From NCBI RefSeq assembly GCF_000245015.1, contig NZ_JH600070.1:575594-639593 (forward strand): 64,000 nucleotides of DNA, given 5' to 3'. This DNA comes from Beggiatoa alba B18LD. GTDB taxonomy: Bacteria > Pseudomonadota > Gammaproteobacteria > Beggiatoales > Beggiatoaceae. The notes under the pieces are model-generated. The model had not been told where the DNA came from. It saw only the letters and a program-made list of their open reading frames with translations, and searched no databases. Position numbers and translations under genes: made by a program. Positions 25,722 through 34,554 of the stretch are shown piece by piece. The stretch's first letter is position 1, and each line of letters starts with the position of its first letter.

Positions 25722-26387
25722 ATGTCCACAACGCCTGTTTCACAGCGAACAGATACCACTGCTATTGCTGAAAATATGACTATATTAAATGAAATAGATG
25801 CGGGGAGAGCGCGACTTTACGCATTATTAGCAGGTTTATTAGCAAATCCACCAAGTGACACATTATTGCAACAATTAGGTCAACTTGTCAGTGAGCCATT
25901 ACAAAATGACCCAGATTTGCAACATAACACCGCATCCTTACCCCACGCATTACAAGCATTACAACAGTGTGCACAACAAAGATGTGCAGACCTTGTCGCA
26001 GACGAATATCAAAATTTATTCATTGGATTAGGTAAAGGCGAAATTGTTCCTTATCGCTCTTGGTATGTCACAGGGATGTTAATGGATAAACCATTAGCAT
26101 TGTTACGTGAAGACTTAGCGCGTTTAGGGCTAGCCCGTCATGAAGATACTTATGAATCAGAAGACCACGCAGCTGCCTTATGTGAAGTAATGAATTTACT
26201 GATAATTCATGCTGATGAATATACTTTTGAAACACAAAAACAGTTTTTTATTAACCACTTAAGCTGGTTACATAAATTTTTCCATGATATGCAACACGCG
26301 CCCAGTGCGCAGTTTTACAAACAAGTGGGACTATTAGGAAAATGTTTTATCCAGATTGAACAACAAGCCTTTGCAATGTTACGGTAA
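25722..26387 (+). CDS. TorD/DmsD-type chaperone for the molybdoenzyme
   Basis: A 221-residue all-helical protein of the TorD family, which binds the TAT leader of molybdopterin oxidoreductases and helps cofactor loading before export. DAGRARLYALLAGLLANPPS, VADEYQNLFIGLGKGEIVPY and RSWYVTGMLMDKPLALLREDL are the conserved segments; the last resembles the family's YxSxxxxG-like motif. The frame can start at a GTG four codons earlier; the ATG at 25722 is preferred. It heads the formate dehydrogenase operon, 204 bases before the small TAT protein, which identifies its likely client. Confidence 0.88.
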   Translation: MSTTPVSQRTDTTAIAENMTILNEIDAGRARLYALLAGLLANPPSDTLLQQLGQLVSEPLQNDPDLQHNTASLPHALQALQQCAQQRCADLVADEYQNLFIGLGKGEIVPYRSWYVTGMLMDKPLALLREDLARLGLARHEDTYESEDHAAALCEVMNLLIIHADEYTFETQKQFFINHLSWLHKFFHDMQHAPSAQFYKQVGLLGKCFIQIEQQAFAMLR

Positions 26388-26591
26388 GGATACCGCCAAT
26401 TTTTTAGCGACAATTGAATCAGTACTATACTGTTTCGACACAGATAACAGCACATAATAATAAAACCGCAGTGACGTGTTAGGCAGGACAATCATCAAGG
26501 GAAACTATTCTTTATAATGATTCGGCTTTCCGCAATATCACTAAATATAAATAGATAGTAGTGGACACACTCTACACTTGGAGAAACTCAA

Positions 26592-26798
26592 ATGACTATC
26601 CAAAAAGAACGCCGTGAATTTTTAAAAAACTTAGCGGTACTTGGTAGTGCAACAGCGGTTGTTAGTAGTACCGTTGTCAATGCAGAAACTGCCATTCCTT
26701 CCGAATCGCCTGCAAGAGACGCGACTCAAGCGACACATGCGCAAGGCTATCACCTCACGCCCCACATAGAAGCCTACTATAAAACCCTGCAATTTTAA
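26592..26798 (+). CDS. Small twin-arginine-signal protein of formate dehydrogenase operons
   Basis: A 68-residue protein that is mostly a TAT leader: KERREFLKNLAVLGSATAVV, followed by a short polar tail ending HIEAYYKTLQF. It matches the formate-dehydrogenase-region TAT protein family (TIGR02811 type) in size, leader and position just before fdhA. The RR pair is E-R-R-E-F-L-K, close to the consensus. GGAGAAACTCAA before the ATG is a good ribosome site. Its role is unknown; assembly or electron transfer has been suggested for the family. Confidence 0.88.
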   Translation: MTIQKERREFLKNLAVLGSATAVVSSTVVNAETAIPSESPARDATQATHAQGYHLTPHIEAYYKTLQF

Positions 26799-26830
26799 GC
26801 GGTTGTTGATAATTTAACGAGGGGTATTTT

Positions 26831-29734
26831 ATGAAATTAGTCAAACGACAAACCACGAGTACCGCAACCGTTAGCGGTCACACCTCCCCACTAAATGCCA
26901 TAGACCGTCGCACGTTTTTACAACGTTCGGGGGTTGCTGTTGGTGGACTTGCCGCACTCACAAGCCTTGCTCCCAGCTTAATGAAAAAAGCAGAAGCTGG
27001 CGAACGTGAAAAAAACTATTCAACCGCTGACACTAAAACCGTGCGTTCTATCTGTACGCACTGTTCTGTCGGCTGTGGCGTGATTGCAGAAGTGCAAAAT
27101 GGCGTATGGACGGGGCAAGAACCCGCTTTTGACCATCCTTTCAATTTAGGCGCACATTGTGCGAAAGGCGCATCAGTACGAGAACATGGACACGGCGACC
27201 ACCGCTTAAAATATCCGATGAAACTTGTCGCTGGTAAATGGCAACGCCTTTCATGGGAACAAGCGATTAACGAAGTCGGAGACAAACTGCTCACCATTCG
27301 AGAAACCGCTAGCCCTGACTCCGTTTACTGGCTCGGCTCTGCCAAATTTAGCAACGAACAAGCCTACTTATTCCGCAAATTTGCCGCGCTATGGGGCACG
27401 AATAACGTCGACCATCAAGCCCGTATTTGCCACTCCACCACCGTTGCAGGGGTTGCTAATACATGGGGTTATGGCGCGATGACTAACTCCTACAATGACA
27501 TGCACAATGCAAAAGCAGTCATGATTATTGGGGGAAATCCTGCCGAAGCCCATCCCGTCTCTTTACAACATATTTTCCGAGCGAAAGAACGCGGGGCAAA
27601 ACTCATTGTTATCGACCCCCGCTTTACCCGCACGGCCGCCCATGCTGACCACTATGTCCGCCTTCGCCCTGGTACGGATGTACCATTTATTTGGGGTACG
27701 TTATGGCATATTTTCCAAAATGGTTGGGAAGATAAAGACTATATTCATCAACGGGTTTACGGTTTAGAAGACGTTCGTAAAGAAGTTGAAAAATGGACAC
27801 CCGCAGAAGTCGAGCGTGTGACAGGCGTTCAAGAAGCCGACGTGAAAAAAGTCGCGCAACTGATGGCAGAAAATCGCCCTGGTACGTTTGTCTGGTGCAT
27901 GGGTGGCACACAACACACTGTCGGCAATAACAATACCCGTGCTTACTGCATTTTCCAGCTTGTGCTTGGCAACATGGGCGTGTCTGGTGGCGGTACAAAT
28001 ATTTTCCGTGGACACGATAACGTACAAGGCGCGACCGATTTCGGCTTAGATACAACCACCCTACCTGGTTACTACGGGTTAGCTGATGGCGCGTGGAAAC
28101 ACTGGGCGCGGGTTTGGAGCGTGGACTACGAATGGCTAAAATCTCGCTTCGATAGCAATAGCTACGAAAAAGAGAAAGTCAAAGACGAGATGAAACCCGT
28201 TAGCCCAATGAGCACCAAAGGGATACCCGTTTCACGCTGGATTGATGGCGTTTTAGAAGCCAAAGAAAATATTGCGCAAAAAGACAATATTCGCGCGATG
28301 ATTTACTGGGGACACGCACCTAATAGCCAAACCCGTGGCACAGAAATGAAAAAAGCCATGGAAAAGCTAGATTTATTAGTCGTTATCGACCCCTATCCCA
28401 CTGCAACAGCCGTGATGCAAGACCGTACTGACAATATGTATCTCTTGCCCGCTTGCACCCAATTTGAAACCTACGGGTCTGTCACCGCCTCCAATCGCTC
28501 CGTACAATGGCGCGACAAAATCATCGACCCCTTATTCGAATCCAAGCCCGACCACACCTTAATGTATCTGTTTGCGAAAAAATTCGGCTTTGCAGAACAA
28601 CTGGTTAAAAATATCAAAGTCAATGGCAACGAACCTTTAATTGAAGATATTGTCCGTGAATACAATCGTGGTATGTGGACCATTGGCTACACAGGACAAA
28701 GCCCAGAACGCTTAAAAGCCCATCAACAACATTGGGGCGATTTTGACACCACCACACTACGCGCTGAAGGTGGCACGCTAAACGGCGAAACCTACGGCTT
28801 GCCTTGGCCTTGCTGGGGAACACCAGAATTAAAACACCCTGGAACACATATTCTTTATGACCCTAGCCAACACGTGATGCAAGGCGGGGGCAACTTCCGC
28901 GCAAACTGGGGCGTAGAACGTAATGGCGAAACCCTCTTGTCTGAAGGCAGTTACCCCAAAGGCGCGGAAATTCAAGATGGACATCCCGAATTTGATGCCG
29001 AATTATTAAAAAAACTCGGCTGGTGGGACGATTTAACCGCCGAAGAAAAAGCCGAAGCTGATGGCAAAAACTGGAAAACAGACTTATCAGGTGGGATTCA
29101 ACGCGCTGTCTTAAAACGCGGTTGCTTACCCTTTGGCAATGGCAAAGCCCGCTGTGTCGTGTGGACATTCCCAGACCCCGTACCGATTCACCGCGAACCC
29201 TTATACGCGCCCGACCGCGAATTAGCCGCCAAATACCCCACCTATGAGGATAGAAAATCCTACTACCGTTTACCCACTCGTTATCAATCGATACAAGCGA
29301 AAGATTATTCTAAAGATTTCCCGCTCATCATGACCAGCGGACGCTTAGTCGAATATGAAGGCGGTGGCGATGAAACCCGCTCTAATCCATGGCTTGCCGA
29401 ATTACAACAAGACATGTTTATCGAAATTAATCCCAAAGATGCAAACGACGCAGGAATTAAAAACGGTGGCATGGTTTGGGTCAGCTCTCCTGAAGGCGGA
29501 AAAATCAGAGTAAAAGCCATGATTACCCGTCGCGTTGCTGCGGGCGTGGTCTTTATGCCCTTCCACTTTGCGGGCTATTTCCAAGGCGAAAACCGTCGCG
29601 CTAAATACCCTGAAGGCTCTGCGCCATTGGTCTCTGGTGAATCTTGCAACATTATCTTTACCTACGGTTACGACTCCGTCACCGCCATGCAAGAAACCAA
29701 AGTATCTCTATGTAAAATCACTGCCGCCGCGTAA
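26831..29734 (+). CDS. fdhA: Formate dehydrogenase, catalytic alpha subunit (Mo/W-bisMGD, Cys type)
   Basis: A 967-residue molybdopterin oxidoreductase oxidising formate to CO2. The TAT leader is DRRTFLQRSGVAVGGLAALT (from about residue 25). The Fe4S4 ligands are in CTHCSVGC and GAHCAKGA. The active-site residue is Cys in QARICHSTTVAGVANTWGYG, in place of the selenocysteine of FdnG. GAMTNSYNDMHNAKAVMIIG and GGNPAEAHPVSLQHI follow, with the C-terminal GLVEYEGGG-like segment GRLVEYEGGGDETRSNPWLA binding the dinucleotide. GAGGGG precedes the ATG. The TAT leader places it on the periplasmic side with the beta and gamma subunits encoded next. Confidence 0.96.
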   Translation: MKLVKRQTTSTATVSGHTSPLNAIDRRTFLQRSGVAVGGLAALTSLAPSLMKKAEAGEREKNYSTADTKTVRSICTHCSVGCGVIAEVQNGVWTGQEPAFDHPFNLGAHCAKGASVREHGHGDHRLKYPMKLVAGKWQRLSWEQAINEVGDKLLTIRETASPDSVYWLGSAKFSNEQAYLFRKFAALWGTNNVDHQARICHSTTVAGVANTWGYGAMTNSYNDMHNAKAVMIIGGNPAEAHPVSLQHIFRAKERGAKLIVIDPRFTRTAAHADHYVRLRPGTDVPFIWGTLWHIFQNGWEDKDYIHQRVYGLEDVRKEVEKWTPAEVERVTGVQEADVKKVAQLMAENRPGTFVWCMGGTQHTVGNNNTRAYCIFQLVLGNMGVSGGGTNIFRGHDNVQGATDFGLDTTTLPGYYGLADGAWKHWARVWSVDYEWLKSRFDSNSYEKEKVKDEMKPVSPMSTKGIPVSRWIDGVLEAKENIAQKDNIRAMIYWGHAPNSQTRGTEMKKAMEKLDLLVVIDPYPTATAVMQDRTDNMYLLPACTQFETYGSVTASNRSVQWRDKIIDPLFESKPDHTLMYLFAKKFGFAEQLVKNIKVNGNEPLIEDIVREYNRGMWTIGYTGQSPERLKAHQQHWGDFDTTTLRAEGGTLNGETYGLPWPCWGTPELKHPGTHILYDPSQHVMQGGGNFRANWGVERNGETLLSEGSYPKGAEIQDGHPEFDAELLKKLGWWDDLTAEEKAEADGKNWKTDLSGGIQRAVLKRGCLPFGNGKARCVVWTFPDPVPIHREPLYAPDRELAAKYPTYEDRKSYYRLPTRYQSIQAKDYSKDFPLIMTSGRLVEYEGGGDETRSNPWLAELQQDMFIEINPKDANDAGIKNGGMVWVSSPEGGKIRVKAMITRRVAAGVVFMPFHFAGYFQGENRRAKYPEGSAPLVSGESCNIIFTYGYDSVTAMQETKVSLCKITAAA

Positions 29735-29751
29735 AGGGAGTTATTAAAATC

Positions 29752-30336
29752 ATGGCAAAAATGAAATTTTTATGCGATGCAGAACGCTGTATCGAATGCA
29801 ATGCCTGCGTCACCGCCTGCAAAAATGAACACGAAGTCCCTTGGGGCATCAACCGCCGTCGTGTAGTCACGCTAGATGACGGTGTCGCGGGAGAAAAATC
29901 GATTTCAGTCGCCTGTATGCACTGTAGCGATGCACCTTGCGCGGCAGTCTGTCCCGTCGACTGCTTTTACACCACCGATGACGGCATTGTTTTACATGAT
30001 AAAAATCTCTGCATCGGTTGCGGTTACTGCTTCTATGCCTGCCCGTTTGGCGCGCCCCAATATCCCAAAGTCAGCGAATTCGGTGCACGCGGAAAAATGG
30101 ACAAATGCACCTTCTGCGCAGGCGGTCCAAGTCCCGACAACAGCGAAGAAGAATGGCAAAAATACGGACGCAACCGCATTGCAGAAGGCAAACTGCCCTT
30201 ATGTGCAGAAATGTGCTCAACCAAAGCCCTATTGGCAGGCGATAGCGACATGGTTTCTATGCTCTATCGTGAACGCATTGTTCGCCGTGGCGGACGTTCC
30301 GAACTCTGGGGCTGGGGCACAGCCTACAAAGACTAG
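29752..30336 (+). CDS. fdhB: Formate dehydrogenase, iron-sulfur beta subunit
   Basis: A 194-residue ferredoxin-like subunit carrying electrons from FdhA to the cytochrome. Four Cys clusters are visible: CIECNACVTACKNEH, CMHCSDAPCAAVCPVDC, CIGCGYCFYACPFGAPQYP, and the fourth spread over DKCTFCAGG and LCAEMCSTKALLAG. It lacks the C-terminal membrane anchor of E. coli FdnH, so it resembles the shorter FDH3 type. It starts 17 bases after fdhA; the ribosome site is AAAGGGAGTTATTAAAATC. Confidence 0.95.
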   Translation: MAKMKFLCDAERCIECNACVTACKNEHEVPWGINRRRVVTLDDGVAGEKSISVACMHCSDAPCAAVCPVDCFYTTDDGIVLHDKNLCIGCGYCFYACPFGAPQYPKVSEFGARGKMDKCTFCAGGPSPDNSEEEWQKYGRNRIAEGKLPLCAEMCSTKALLAGDSDMVSMLYRERIVRRGGRSELWGWGTAYKD

Positions 30337-30345
30337 GACATCATC

Positions 30346-30534
30346 ATGCGATATTTATCTTTTTTCAGCGTTCTTGTCTGCTTATTAACCCTAACCGCCT
30401 GCTATGAAGACCCGAAAGATGTCACCTTACACCATCAAGGGCAATACAAAGGGCAAGCCGACAATTTACCCCCAGCCGAACAACGCACAGCCCAACTCGC
30501 CGCGCGTTTTAAAATGGTACAAGCTGACCGTTAA
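30346..30534 (+). CDS. Small lipoprotein inside the formate dehydrogenase operon
   Basis: A 62-residue protein with signal peptide MRYLSFFSVLVCLLTLTAC; the lipobox LTAC predicts acylation of Cys19. The mature part, about 43 residues, is polar: YEDPKDVTLHHQGQYKGQAD then PPAEQRTAQLAARF. It is placed between the Fe-S and cytochrome subunits with gaps of nine and eleven bases, so it is clearly part of the operon. I do not know a function; HHQGQYKG resembles tails seen in small formate dehydrogenase-linked proteins. Confidence 0.82.
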   Translation: MRYLSFFSVLVCLLTLTACYEDPKDVTLHHQGQYKGQADNLPPAEQRTAQLAARFKMVQADR

Positions 30535-30545
30535 GGAGCAGGGTT

Positions 30546-31604
30546 ATGACACGTAAAACACGTTATCGCATGATGAGCTGGAGTTTCCTACTCATCCTCG
30601 CGCTGGCTATTCTGATACCAACCGCTAGCAGTTTACTATGGTTAAATACCGCCACAGCGACCGCCGAAGCCCCCGCAACCAATCCCCGTGCTGACTACTG
30701 GCGCGAAGTGCGGAGTGGTGAAGTCGGTTATACCACTATTCAAGGCGTTGACCGTGGGATTTTAATCCAAAATGCAGGACAAAACTGGCGACAATTACGC
30801 AATGCACCGATTGCAACCTATGGCGCGTACTTACTTATCGGCGTGATTGGTGCGATTGGACTGTTTTACCTCCTCCGTGGCAAGCTCAAACTAGAACACC
30901 CACGAACAGGAATAAAAATTCTGCGCTGGTCATTTTTTGAACGCTTACTACACTGGTACACCGCGATTTTATTCATTATTTTAGCCATCACAGGCTTAAG
31001 TTTATTATACGGACGCGCAGTGTTAATTCCACTACTGGGCAAAGAAAGTTTTGCTGCTTATGCTAGCTATGCACATGAATTACATAACTTTCTTGGCATC
31101 TACTTTGCGGGCGGTGTTATCCTTATGGTCTTACTCTGGTTACGCCACAACATACCGATAAAAGCCGATTTAGACTGGTTTTTAAAAGGCGGTGGCATGA
31201 TAGGACACGGACACCCTTCCGCAGGACGGATGAATGGCGGGGAAAAAACATGGTACTGGGTTGTAGCGATTGTCGGCTTAACGGTTTGCGCAACAGGCTT
31301 ATTCCTACATTTCCCCAGCCTATTTGAACAAACCCGCAACCAACTACAAACTGCACACTTACTACATGTCACCCTCGCGCTAGCATGGATAGCCTTCACT
31401 TTCGGACATATTTACATTGGCACAATGGGCAGTGAAGGCTCACTGGAAGGAATGGTAACAGGCTATGTTGACGAATCATGGGCAAAGCAACACCATGATT
31501 TATGGTATGAAGAACTAAAACAAGCCAATGCAATTCCTAACAACGCGACAGAACAAACGGATAAATCCACCGCACCGACTTCGGATGCACTTGCACATCA
31601 TTAA
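30546..31604 (+). CDS. fdhC: Formate dehydrogenase, cytochrome b556 gamma subunit
   Basis: A 352-residue membrane subunit that passes electrons to the quinone pool. An N-terminal hydrophobic segment (SFLLILALAILIPTASSLLW) and a periplasmic stretch are followed by four helices: YLLIGVIGAIGLFYLLRG, WYTAILFIILAITGLSLLYG, FLGIYFAGGVILMVLLWL and, further, HVTLALAWIAFTFGHIYIGT. His residues in FERLLHWYTAI, SYAHELHNFLGIY and HLLHVTL are the expected heme b ligands. GTMGSEGSLEGMVTGYVDE is the family's C-terminal signature. The tail is longer than usual and low in complexity. Confidence 0.94.
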   Translation: MTRKTRYRMMSWSFLLILALAILIPTASSLLWLNTATATAEAPATNPRADYWREVRSGEVGYTTIQGVDRGILIQNAGQNWRQLRNAPIATYGAYLLIGVIGAIGLFYLLRGKLKLEHPRTGIKILRWSFFERLLHWYTAILFIILAITGLSLLYGRAVLIPLLGKESFAAYASYAHELHNFLGIYFAGGVILMVLLWLRHNIPIKADLDWFLKGGGMIGHGHPSAGRMNGGEKTWYWVVAIVGLTVCATGLFLHFPSLFEQTRNQLQTAHLLHVTLALAWIAFTFGHIYIGTMGSEGSLEGMVTGYVDESWAKQHHDLWYEELKQANAIPNNATEQTDKSTAPTSDALAHH

Positions 31605-31626
31605 CCAACAGTCTTAAACCACTTTT

Positions 31627-31668
31627 AGCAGACGTTTATCACATCCCTTAAACGTCTGCTTTTTTTTG
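31627..31668 (+). terminator. Rho-independent terminator of the formate dehydrogenase operon
   Basis: AGCAGACGTTTA and TAAACGTCTGCT are perfect 12-base arms around a 10-base loop, followed by eight Ts. Confidence 0.9.
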
Positions 31669-31677
31669 GAAGTTCTA

Positions 31678-31981
31678 TAACCTGAGTTCGGAGAGATTTA
31701 TAAAACAAAACAGAGACCTGCTAGGTTTTCAAAACCTAGCAGGTTTGTCGGAACACGCGAAAAGGGTTGAAGGACTGGCAGAGATTACTCTCTTGTTTTT
31801 CATCGGGATTCATCAGATAAAATTAAAACATTGTCTGAATCAGGATTAGCAGGATTTAAAACCCTCAAACCAAAAAGTCAGGTGAATCACGCTTTTTAAT
31901 CCTGCTAATCCTGAAAATCCTGTGAATCCTGATTCAGACAAGCTGTTGTCTTTTTAAAAGAAACTCGCAAAACTCAGGTTA
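31678..31981. repeat. Composite palindromic repeat element, long version
   Basis: Ends TAACCTGAGTTCGGAGAG and AACTCGCAAAACTCAGGTTA; the hairpin GACCTGCTAGG / CCTAGCAGGT at about 31712-31746; then GTCGGAACACGCGAAAAGGG, also found at 1.4 and 49.8 kb; then the dyad TTGTCTGAATCAGGATTAGC (31831) to AATCCTGATTCAGACAA (about 31941). The rest of the 492-base gap to 32096 holds nothing else that I can support beyond the terminator. Confidence 0.88.
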
Positions 31982-32096
31982 ATGCTAAACTGAAACTGTG
32001 TTTTATCAGACTCATGATTAAACGACTTGTTTCTTTTTAAACATTTCAAATCGGTTCTATAGAATTTGTTCATTAATAATGGGCTTTTTCATTTTT

Positions 32097-33110
32097 TTAA
32101 CAAGCGTAAAAATCTCGATACCATGTAACAAAACGTTGCAGTCCTTCCTCAATATTAGTTGTCGGTTTGTAAGAAAAATCTCTTATTAAGTCATCAATAT
32201 CTGCATAAGTAGTGACAACATCACCTGCTTGCATCGGTAAATAATTTTTTTCGGCTTGCTTACCTAATATCATTTCTAAAACTTTTATAAAATCAAGTAG
32301 TTTAACAGGTTGATTATTACCAATATTATATAAACGATAAGGCGGAGTATTTAAACTGATTTGTGGGGGTGAGGCTAACACGTGCAACATACCGTTGATA
32401 ATGTCATCAATATAGGTAAAGTCTCGTTGCATTTGCCCATTATTATAAATATTGATGGGTTTACCCGTTAAAATCGCTTGTGTAAAAGAAAAATAAGCCA
32501 TATCAGGTCTGCCCCATTCGCCATAAACGGTAAAGAAGCGTAAGCCTGTACTGGGTAGTTGATAGAGATGGGCATAAGTGTGTGCCATAAGCTCATTCGC
32601 TTTTTTACTGGCAGCGTATAGGCTGGCGGGCTGGTCGGTTGTATCGTGTACAGAAAAAGGAATTTTAGTATTTAACCCATAAACACTGGAACTACTCGCA
32701 TAAATCAGATGTTGTACAGGATGATGTCGACAGGCTTCTAAGAGATTTAGAAAGCCAACAATATTGCTACTGATATAACTGTGAGGATTTTCTATGGAGT
32801 AGCGCACCCCCGCTTGTGCTGCCAGATTAATAACAATCTCAAATTTTTCTTGCGCAAAGAGTGCTTGTAAGGCGGGGTTATCTTCTAACTGTAATTGAAT
32901 AAAACGATAGTTAGTTGCAAATTTACTGATAATTAATTGCTTATAAACAGGGTTATCAATTCCGCTTTTTGCTAAACGTCCTAATTTCAGACGTGTATCG
33001 TAATAATCATTAATGCTATCCAATCCAATAACATTATCTCCCCGTGCTATGAGACGTTGAATAAGATGAAAACCTATAAACCCAGCAGCACCTGTTACTA
33101 AAATTTTCAA
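32097..33110 (-). CDS. NAD-dependent nucleotide-sugar epimerase (UDP-glucuronate 4-epimerase type)
   Basis: A 337-residue extended short-chain dehydrogenase. KILVTGAAGFIGFHLIQRLI binds NAD; the catalytic set is YASSSSVYG and YAASKKANE (Tyr-x3-Lys). AAQAGVRYSIENPHSYISSN matches CapI/LpsL-type UDP-GlcA 4-epimerases, as do FFTVYGEWGRPDMAYFSFTQ and MQRDFTYIDDI. The start is TTG, with AGGAT six to seven bases before it; no ATG fits the conserved N-terminus. Last gene of the leftward exopolysaccharide arm; supplies a uronic-acid precursor (inference). Confidence 0.9.
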   Translation of the reverse strand: MKILVTGAAGFIGFHLIQRLIARGDNVIGLDSINDYYDTRLKLGRLAKSGIDNPVYKQLIISKFATNYRFIQLQLEDNPALQALFAQEKFEIVINLAAQAGVRYSIENPHSYISSNIVGFLNLLEACRHHPVQHLIYASSSSVYGLNTKIPFSVHDTTDQPASLYAASKKANELMAHTYAHLYQLPSTGLRFFTVYGEWGRPDMAYFSFTQAILTGKPINIYNNGQMQRDFTYIDDIINGMLHVLASPPQISLNTPPYRLYNIGNNQPVKLLDFIKVLEMILGKQAEKNYLPMQAGDVVTTYADIDDLIRDFSYKPTTNIEEGLQRFVTWYRDFYAC

Positions 33111-33123
33111 TAGTTATCCTCAC

Positions 33124-34539
33124 TTAGTAGGCATTTTTATTTAAGAACCCTTTATAAACCGTCGCAAAAATAATTTCTAAATCTAACCAGACTGACCAAT
33201 TACGAATATATTCTAAATCGTACTCTACCCGTCGCTCCATTTTTTCTAAAGTATCCGTTTCGCCACGCCAACCGTTAATTTGCGCCCAGCCTGTAATACC
33301 GGGTTTTACTTTATGGCGCAGCATGTAGCGGGGAATCAATTTGCGGTATTGTTCATTATGTGCGATTGCATGAGGACGAGGTCCTACGATAGACATACGA
33401 CCTTGTAATACATTAATAAATTGGGGGAGTTCATCTAAAGAAGTTCGCCGTAAAAAACGACCTAAACGGGTTATTCTGGGGTCATGACGTTGCGCTTGCG
33501 TGACAATTGAACCATTTTCACTGACTCGCATTGTGCGAAATTTCCATACTTCAATCACTTCACCATTTAAGCCGTAACGGTGTTGTTTAAAAATAATGTC
33601 CCCTTTAGAGGTCAATTTAATCAGCCCAGCAATGATTAACATGGGCACACTGATTAAAAGTAGAATAAAACTTGCTAATATAATGTCTTCTAAGCGTTTT
33701 ATCCATGCACCATATCCAGAAAATGGGGTTTCATAAATACTCACAGCGGAAAAATCCCCAAAATTAACTAGCCGAGCATGAAGCATTTCCAACATAAATA
33801 AATCAGGCAGGAGGATATAAACAGAGGCAGTCGCATCAGCAAAAGCCGTGACTAACTCTTGTATCCGCGCTTCCGCTTTGATGGGTAAAGCAATATAAAT
33901 CAGGTCAACCGCTCCATTTCTTGCCTGCTCTAAGGCAACATCTGGTGTTCCTAAACAGGTTAATTGAGTGCCTTCAATCAATGCAGTATCGCTTGCGGGT
34001 TTATGATCATCACAAAATCCTTGTAAACGAATCCCTGTTTCTGGACGTTCTAACAAGGCTTTTGCAAATGAAACACCTAAATGATCTGCACCGATAATAA
34101 TGGCAATCCGACCATTGCGCCCTGATTCACGGACATAGCCTAAAAAAGAACGTAAAGCTAAACGCCATACACTTAATATAATTGGCACAGTGACTAACCA
34201 CGTTAAAACCACTGCCCTAGAGAGTGAATCAAAGGCTTTAAAGGTAAACCCTAAAATCAATAGAATTCCTGTGACTAGAAACCAGACTCGCCAAATAATT
34301 CGTAATTCACCCACTAACACATCGCCACGCCATGAGTGATATAAATGATTAAATTCGGCAATGAAGAAAAAGAGCATCATTGCCAATAAAGTCATGAGGG
34401 AGTAATGAGAGTGTTCCCAAAAAGAAATATGCCATTGTTGGGAAAGTAACCATAGGAGAGTGCCTATTAACAATGCATCCACTAAGCGAAACAATACCGC
34501 AAGTTTTGCATGATGCGGACGAATCAGACCTCCTGCCAT
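33124..34539 (-). CDS. Undecaprenyl-phosphate sugar phosphotransferase (WcaJ/EpsL-type initiating enzyme)
   Basis: A 471-residue polyprenyl-phosphate hexose-1-phosphate transferase that starts exopolysaccharide repeat assembly. Four N-terminal membrane helices are followed by a Rossmann-like CoA-binding region (NGRIAIIIGADHLG), another helix, and the catalytic bacterial sugar transferase domain: VWKFRTMRVSENGSIVTQ, RITRLGRFLRRTSLDELPQF, SIVGPRPHAIAHNEQYRKLI and KPGITGWAQINGWRGETDTL. The C-terminal SVWLDLEIIFATV is normal. AAGGG lies nine bases before the ATG. Thirteen bases from the epimerase gene. Confidence 0.94.
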   Translation of the reverse strand: MAGGLIRPHHAKLAVLFRLVDALLIGTLLWLLSQQWHISFWEHSHYSLMTLLAMMLFFFIAEFNHLYHSWRGDVLVGELRIIWRVWFLVTGILLILGFTFKAFDSLSRAVVLTWLVTVPIILSVWRLALRSFLGYVRESGRNGRIAIIIGADHLGVSFAKALLERPETGIRLQGFCDDHKPASDTALIEGTQLTCLGTPDVALEQARNGAVDLIYIALPIKAEARIQELVTAFADATASVYILLPDLFMLEMLHARLVNFGDFSAVSIYETPFSGYGAWIKRLEDIILASFILLLISVPMLIIAGLIKLTSKGDIIFKQHRYGLNGEVIEVWKFRTMRVSENGSIVTQAQRHDPRITRLGRFLRRTSLDELPQFINVLQGRMSIVGPRPHAIAHNEQYRKLIPRYMLRHKVKPGITGWAQINGWRGETDTLEKMERRVEYDLEYIRNWSVWLDLEIIFATVYKGFLNKNAY

Positions 34540-34554
34540 TACAATACCCTTTAG

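Noticed and set aside
27424-27440. Selenocysteine (in-frame TGA) in the formate dehydrogenase active site
   Set aside because: The codon at the active-site position is TGC for Cys (ICHSTT), with the frame continuous, so no recoding is needed.
27016-29692. Several 70-120 codon antisense frames inside fdhA
   Set aside because: They overlap a highly conserved enzyme gene whose codon bias explains open antisense frames; none has a family signature.
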